A stretch of DNA of 9,856 bases, taken from CAYPEL01 sp964409635. GTDB taxonomy: Bacteria; Pseudomonadota; Gammaproteobacteria; DSM-19610. Each line of letters begins with the position of its first letter. Position 1 is the stretch's first letter. The notes below the pieces were generated by a model, which worked only from the letters and a program-made list of their open reading frames with translations, did not search any database and was not told where the DNA came from. The stretch lies in contig CAYPEL010000107.1 of assembly GCA_964409635.1 (NCBI GenBank), positions 1-9,856 of the forward strand, written 5' to 3'. A program made the position numbers and the translations under genes. Positions 5,590 to 9,856 of this stretch are shown in pieces.

Positions 5590-6579
5590 ATGGTAATCCT
5601 GTTCGCGGTGTTTCTATTGACGCTATTGGTGCTGACGGCTGTTGCCATCGTACGTACGGATAATCTTTTTGTGGCCGTCATGCTGACCGGCATATTCAGT
5701 CTGTTGATGGCGACTAATTTTTTCGTCCTCGATGCCGCTGATGTTGCGCTGACGGAAGCGGCAATCGGTGCTGGAATCACGACAGTATTATTTCTGGGAG
5801 CACTGGCTCTGACGGCAGAACATGAAAATTCGGTGTCTACGAGGCGGTGGCTTTCAATGGGAGTCGTCACCGTTACAACGCTGATATTAATCTACTCGAC
5901 TATTGACAATCCCCGTCTTGGCGATCCGCAGGCACCGGTTCACCTGCACGTGGCTCCGTGGTATCTGGACAATACCCCCGAGTTGATCGGTATTCCCAAC
6001 GTGGTCACGGCGATTCTCGGGAGTTTCCGCGGTTATGACACTTTGGGGGAGTTATTTGTTATTTTTACGGCCTGCATCGGCGTGCTGTTTATACTGGGTG
6101 GACGGCGATACCGGCATTTATCGGCGGACGCTGTGACATCGTCATCCACGGCTCAAGGTCTGCGGCATCATCTGATACCCAGAGTTGTAGGCCGGCTCCT
6201 GATCCCCTTCATTGTCCTGTTTGGACTTTATGTACAGTTTCATGGCGAATACGGTCCCGGCGGTGGTTTCCAGGCAGGCGCCATCGTTGCCGCGGGTATT
6301 ATTCTGTACGCCTTGCTGGAAGGGGAGGCTCGAGCTTTGCAGGCGGTACCGCGACCGGTTCTTATGGGCATGGTCATAGGTGGTGCAATGTTGTACGGCG
6401 CGGTGGGCATCGCCGGAATTGCGTTCGGGGGGAACTTCCTCGACTACTCCGTGCTGGCAGACAACCCGGTGAAAGGTCAGCAGCTGGGCATCTTGATAAT
6501 TGAGCTTGGGGTAGGGATCGCGGTGTGTGGTGCCTTGCTATCCATCTTCCACGCGTTTGCGGCGCGCGAGCCGGACTGA
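5590..6579 (+). CDS. Fused MbhD-MbhE-MnhB-like Na+/H+ antiporter subunit
   Basis: 329 aa, about twice the length of an ordinary MnhB, reading as three units. (1) Residues 1-75 resemble MbhD/DUF4040, with DVALTEAAIGAG at 51-62; Glu56 is the conserved acidic residue in the membrane. (2) Residues 85-170 resemble MbhE, with PNVVTAILGSFRGYDTLGE (136-154) followed by a helix to about 170. These two units correspond to the C-terminal part of a long MrpA. (3) Residues 195-325 are MnhB, with IPRVVGRLLIPFIVLFGLYV (196-215) and the hallmark HGEYGPGGGFQAGAI (218-232). The protein would sit in the core that links the D-type pump subunits. ATG 5590 has GGAGA (5576-5580) 9 nt upstream and follows the mnhG stop by 4 bp. 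The frame is open throughout, so the fusion is real, not an assembly of neighbouring ORFs. It overlaps mnhC by one base. Confidence 0.9.
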   Translation: MVILFAVFLLTLLVLTAVAIVRTDNLFVAVMLTGIFSLLMATNFFVLDAADVALTEAAIGAGITTVLFLGALALTAEHENSVSTRRWLSMGVVTVTTLILIYSTIDNPRLGDPQAPVHLHVAPWYLDNTPELIGIPNVVTAILGSFRGYDTLGELFVIFTACIGVLFILGGRRYRHLSADAVTSSSTAQGLRHHLIPRVVGRLLIPFIVLFGLYVQFHGEYGPGGGFQAGAIVAAGIILYALLEGEARALQAVPRPVLMGMVIGGAMLYGAVGIAGIAFGGNFLDYSVLADNPVKGQQLGILIIELGVGIAVCGALLSIFHAFAAREPD

Positions 6580-6938
6580 TGGAGTTGTTCGGCCTCTACA
6601 ACTACTGGGTGTTCGCCGTGGTACTGATGACGGGCTTCTATGCGGTGACTACCAAGGGAAATCTCATCAAGAAGCTTATCGGCCTGTCGATTTTCCAGTC
6701 CGCGGTATTCCTGCTGTATATCACTATGGACAAGGTTGACGGTGGAACCGCGCCCATCATCCAGAAGGACGTGACCGATCAGGTCTTCTCCAACCCGTTG
6801 CCGCAGGTGCTCATTCTCACCGCAATTGTCGTTAGCATCTCCACTACCGCTTTGGGTCTGGCAATCGTGGTTCGGATTAAAGAGTGCTACGGCACGATCG
6901 AGGAACACGAAATTCAAAATCTGAATCGCGATTCGTGA
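6579..6938 (+). CDS. mnhC: Na+/H+ antiporter subunit C (MrpC/MnhC)
   Basis: 119 aa, three membrane helices, related to NuoK of complex I. Recognised from NLIKKLIGLSIFQSAVFLL (28-46) and NPLPQVLILTAIVVSISTTA (72-91), the near-invariant 'NPLPQALVLTAIVI' motif of MrpC. ATG 6579 is chosen because it shares its A with the TGA of the preceding gene (TGATG), a typical coupled start; an upstream in-frame start would read through the end of that gene. The charged tail after residue 100 is somewhat longer than I expect for the family. In the Mrp core, C packs against D and the B/A C-terminal elements. Homologous to MbhG. Confidence 0.94.
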   Translation: MELFGLYNYWVFAVVLMTGFYAVTTKGNLIKKLIGLSIFQSAVFLLYITMDKVDGGTAPIIQKDVTDQVFSNPLPQVLILTAIVVSISTTALGLAIVVRIKECYGTIEEHEIQNLNRDS

Positions 6939-8425
6939 TCCTTACCGACCACCTGCCGGCACTGCAAGTAGTGGTGCCAATGCTCATTGCACCGTTGGTT
7001 GTACTCATGCGCATCCGCGGGCTTCCCTGGGCGGTCGCAACAACCACGAGCCTGATGGCATTCGCGATCGCGATAGCGCTTACCGATACGGTCCTCGACG
7101 GTGGCAGTGTCACCTATGCGATGGGGTCCTGGCCCGCACCGTTCGGAATCGAACTCCAGGTGACGAGTTTCAGCGGGCTAATGCTGTTGATCGTGACGGG
7201 GGCCTCGACGCTGACGCTCGTTGCCGGGAGACTAAGCATCGATGCTGAGATCGGGCACGATCGCCAGCCTTTGTTTTACGCCGCGTGGCTACTGGCGCTG
7301 GCGGGGTTTACCGGCATTGTTGTCACCGGCGACGCTTTCAATATATTTGTCTTCATGGAGATCGCATCTTTGGCAAGTTATGTACTGATTGCCGCGGGAT
7401 CGGATCGTCGGGTACTGCCAGCGGTATTCAAATACCTTATCATGGGCACCATTGGCGCGACGTTTTACCTGATCGGCGTCGGTCTCGTCTACATGATGAC
7501 GGGGACGCTGAACCTGTCCGATATGGAGGCGCGAATTCACGAGGTCGGTGAGCTAAGACCGATCCTGGTCGCTGCGGGTTTCATTACGCTCGGGTTGGCC
7601 CTGAAAGCAGCGATTTTCCCGTTGCATGCGTGGTTGCCGCCCAGCTACACCTATGCACCCCACATCGTTACCGCATTTCTCGCAGCCTGTTCAACCAAAG
7701 TTGCGCTATACGTGTTGCTGCGTTTCGACTTCCTGGTGTTTCAACAGAACCTGGCGGCGCACGAGTTGCAATTTACCCTGTTTCTGATGCCGTTAGCGGT
7801 ACTGGCAATCCTGATTGCCTCGAGCGTGGCCGTGTTCGAGCGAAATTTAAAAGGCTTGCTGGCTTATTCGTCTCTGGCACAGTTGGGATACATCCTTCTG
7901 GGTGCCAGTCTGGTCAGCATACCGGGACTCACGGCCGGGCTGATGCATATGTTCAACCACGCGCTGGCCAAAGGAGCGCTGTTTCTGGCAGTGGCCTGTC
8001 TCGGTATGCAGCTCACCCGGTTAAATCTTGAGAATTTGTCGGGAGTAGCGCGTCAAATGCCGTGGACCATGGCGGCGTTTGTGCTCGCGGGATTAAGTTT
8101 GATTGGCATTCCGGGAACGGCTGGATTCATTAGTAAGTGGATGTTGATTTCGGCCGCGTTACAGCAAGGCGCGCTGGGAGTCGCCCTGGTTGTAGTAATA
8201 CTGGTGAGCTCACTCCTGGCCGTGGTATACATCGGGCGAATTGTCGAACTAGCCTATTTTGGTGATCCGCCAGAAGACAATCAGTCGGTAATTGAGGCGC
8301 CTGCGTGGCTGCTTGCTGGGACCTGGGTTGCGGCTCTGATGAACCTGTATTTTGGGTTGATCCCGTCCTTGCCGATATCGCTTGCCAGTGAGTCGGCGGC
8401 CTACCTGCTGCAGCATTTGCCATGA
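6935..8425 (+). CDS. mnhD: Na+/H+ antiporter subunit D (MrpD/MnhD), proton pump-like
   Basis: 496 aa, about 14 membrane helices, of the NuoL/M/N pump family. Key residues are in place: Glu142 in FVFMEIASLASYVL (helix 5) and Lys224 in ALKAAIFPLHAWLPPSY (helix 7), the pair equivalent to the essential Glu137/Lys219 of Bacillus MrpD. Also present are Lys255 (STKVALYVLLRF), Lys306 (NLKGLLAYSSLAQLGY), Lys346 (HALAKGALFLAV) and Lys401 (GTAGFISKWML, helix 12). GTG 6935 is the likely start: it overlaps the mnhC stop as GTGA and gives a normal length, whereas a start at 6884 would add 17 hydrophilic residues out of mnhC's frame. Homologous to MbhH. Confidence 0.95.
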   Translation: MILTDHLPALQVVVPMLIAPLVVLMRIRGLPWAVATTTSLMAFAIAIALTDTVLDGGSVTYAMGSWPAPFGIELQVTSFSGLMLLIVTGASTLTLVAGRLSIDAEIGHDRQPLFYAAWLLALAGFTGIVVTGDAFNIFVFMEIASLASYVLIAAGSDRRVLPAVFKYLIMGTIGATFYLIGVGLVYMMTGTLNLSDMEARIHEVGELRPILVAAGFITLGLALKAAIFPLHAWLPPSYTYAPHIVTAFLAACSTKVALYVLLRFDFLVFQQNLAAHELQFTLFLMPLAVLAILIASSVAVFERNLKGLLAYSSLAQLGYILLGASLVSIPGLTAGLMHMFNHALAKGALFLAVACLGMQLTRLNLENLSGVARQMPWTMAAFVLAGLSLIGIPGTAGFISKWMLISAALQQGALGVALVVVILVSSLLAVVYIGRIVELAYFGDPPEDNQSVIEAPAWLLAGTWVAALMNLYFGLIPSLPISLASESAAYLLQHLP

Positions 8426-9856
8426 CCAGCGAAATCAAGCTGCTGCTTCCGATCCTGTTACCCCTGGTGGGAGCTGCCGGCATTGCCATTTCCGGCCGTC
8501 ACTATCCCAACCTGCGGGAAGCGGTGACCCTGATCACAGCCTCCTGCCTGGCGCTGTCGGTCTGGTCTTTACTGCCCGAGTTACTCGCCGGGGGACGACC
8601 CTCGGCGCTGGTGGCCGAAATACTGCCGGGACTCGCCATCGAATTTCAGGTTGAACCGCTCGGAATGTTGTTTGCCATGTTAGCGTCGTTGTTGTGGATC
8701 ATAAATTCAATCTACTCCATTGGTTACATGCGCGGCAACAACGAGCGGCATCAGACACGCTTTTACATCCTTTTCGCGGTGGCGTTGTCGGCCGTGATCG
8801 GGATCGCATTCGCCGGCAATTTACTGACCCTCTTTATCTTCTACGAGGTTCTGACACTGTCAACCTACCCGTTGGTAGCACATAAGGGTGACCGCAATAC
8901 CGTCGTCTCCGCGCGTACCTACCTCGGCATACTGCTCGCCACTTCGATCGGGCTATTCCTGCCGGCTATGATTTGGACCTACCACGTGGCGGGCACCCTG
9001 GATTTCTCACCGGGAGGTATTCTGGCTGGGAATCTCGCGGGACCTGCGGTCGCACTGCTACTCGCGCTGTATGTGTTTGGAATCGGAAAATCGGCAGTGA
9101 TGCCGGTTCACCGCTGGCTGCCTGCGGCAATGGTAGCGCCGACCCCGGTTAGTGCGCTGCTTCATGCCGTGGCCGTGGTAAAGGCGGGTGTGTTCACGAT
9201 TACCAAGGTGGTCGTGTATATTTTCGGCGTCGATTTTTTGATTACCGGGCCGAACGCTGACTGGCTGCTTTTCGCGGCCGCTTTCACCGTTATTGTGGCC
9301 AGCGTGGTGGCGTTGAATCAAAGTAACCTCAAGCGATTGCTGGCCTACTCAACTATTGCGCAGCTATCATACGTCGTCATGGCCGTAGCCATCCTCAAGC
9401 CGTTGTCGGAGATTGGCGCCGTGATTCATATTGTCGCGCATGCTTTAGGCAAGATTACGCTGTTTTTTGCAGCGGGTAGTATTTATACGGCCGCCAAAAA
9501 AACCGAGATCCACCAGCTCCGCGGTATCGGTCGGCGCATGCCCTGGACCATGGCTGCCTTTACCATCGGTGCTTTAAGCATGATCGGGGTACCGCCTACC
9601 GCGGGGTTTATTTCCAAGTGGTACATTCTTGCGGGTAGCTTCCAGTCCGATAATCACGTTGCCGTAATCACCATCATTGTAAGCACGGCCCTCAACGCCT
9701 TGTATTTCCTGCCCATCGTTTTTTACGCCTGGTTCTGTCGCGAAGAAGTCGCACCTGTCACTGATCACGGTGAGGCGCCGCTGGCGATCGTAGTTGCCCT
9801 GACAATCACAGCGGCGCTGACGGTATTGTTATTCCTTTTCAATCAACCGGTACTGG
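8422..9856 (+). CDS. Second MrpD/NuoL-like antiporter subunit, partial
   Basis: Starts at ATG 8422, overlapping the mnhD stop as ATGA, and remains open for 478 codons to the window end. At this length it is nearly complete by MrpD standards. It is a paralogue of the gene before it. Shared motifs include Glu142 (FIFYEVLTLSTYPLV), Lys223 (GIGKSAVMPVHRWLP), Lys254 (AVVKAGVF), Lys304 (NLKRLLAYSTIAQLSY), Lys344 (HALGKITLFF), and MPWTMAAF with TAGFISKW (Lys399). The N-terminal half has IINSIYSIGYMRG and HQTRFYILF (about 93-118), closer to the NuoL/MrpA N-terminal type than mnhD is. In operons without a full MrpA such a second pump-like subunit may take the MrpA position; that role is inferred. The C-terminus and any NuoL-like extension lie outside the window. 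Confidence 0.9.
   Translation, partial: MTSEIKLLLPILLPLVGAAGIAISGRHYPNLREAVTLITASCLALSVWSLLPELLAGGRPSALVAEILPGLAIEFQVEPLGMLFAMLASLLWIINSIYSIGYMRGNNERHQTRFYILFAVALSAVIGIAFAGNLLTLFIFYEVLTLSTYPLVAHKGDRNTVVSARTYLGILLATSIGLFLPAMIWTYHVAGTLDFSPGGILAGNLAGPAVALLLALYVFGIGKSAVMPVHRWLPAAMVAPTPVSALLHAVAVVKAGVFTITKVVVYIFGVDFLITGPNADWLLFAAAFTVIVASVVALNQSNLKRLLAYSTIAQLSYVVMAVAILKPLSEIGAVIHIVAHALGKITLFFAAGSIYTAAKKTEIHQLRGIGRRMPWTMAAFTIGALSMIGVPPTAGFISKWYILAGSFQSDNHVAVITIIVSTALNALYFLPIVFYAWFCREEVAPVTDHGEAPLAIVVALTITAALTVLLFLFNQPVL

Noticed and set aside
6884..6934. Upstream GTG start for mnhD at 6884
   Set aside because: It would add 17 hydrophilic residues lying entirely within mnhC. GTG 6935 overlaps the mnhC stop as GTGA and gives the normal MrpD N-terminus.
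129..9790. Frequent CGATCG (at least 11 copies, three as GCGATCGC) across the window
   Set aside because: More than random expectation and reminiscent of the cyanobacterial HIP1 octamer, but many copies fall in codons such as GCG ATC GC for Ala-Ile-Ala in membrane proteins. The proteins do not otherwise suggest a cyanobacterium. Codon usage explains it adequately.

Overview
The window looks like chromosomal DNA from a gammaproteobacterium, probably one living with salt or alkali. This is judged from the protein types, moderate GC content and operon style, not from any database search. Nearly every gene concerns monovalent cations or the membrane they cross.

Layout. (1) Bases 1-155 hold the 3' end of a plus-strand gene that resembles the last transmembrane helix and cytoplasmic coiled coil of a voltage-gated (sodium-type) ion channel. 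(2) A hairpin at 173-197 lies between this gene and a convergent minus-strand cardiolipin synthase (264-1736), which has both HKD phospholipase D motifs. (3) About 490 bp without a convincing gene (1737-2222) separates the divergent cardiolipin synthase and antiporter genes. It contains an AT-rich stretch, an 11-bp direct repeat and three copies of a TTCATGAA palindrome. (4) Bases 2223-3824 encode a CPA2-type cation:proton antiporter with a C-terminal nucleotide-binding (TrkA-N/RCK) domain. (5) Bases 3825-4044 form a leader region with an inverted repeat, a possible promoter and a strong Shine-Dalgarno site in front of a 16-codon ORF. (6) Bases 4045-4494 encode a small, apparently exported protein whose first half recalls the Rap1a/Tai family. 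It ends in an ATGA overlap with the next gene. (7) From 4491 to the window edge runs a tightly packed Mrp/Mnh-type multisubunit Na+/H+ antiporter operon: E, F, G, a fused MbhD-MbhE-MnhB-like protein, C, D, and a second D-like subunit cut by the window end.

How it fits together. The Mrp genes overlap or lie within 4 bp of each other, so they should be co-transcribed and translationally coupled. No full-length MrpA is present up to the window end. Its C-terminal part is carried by the N-terminal two thirds of the 329-aa fusion, and its NuoL-like pump module may be supplied by the second D-like protein or by a gene further downstream. The order E-F-G-(D/E/B fusion)-C-D matches the antiporter module of archaeal membrane-bound hydrogenases (mbhA-H). 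The ion channel, the CPA2 antiporter, the Mrp antiporter and cardiolipin synthase together suggest a salt and pH homeostasis neighbourhood. The Mrp system is a known class. The least explained parts are the small exported protein coupled to it, its leader, and the repeated palindromes upstream of the CPA2 gene.
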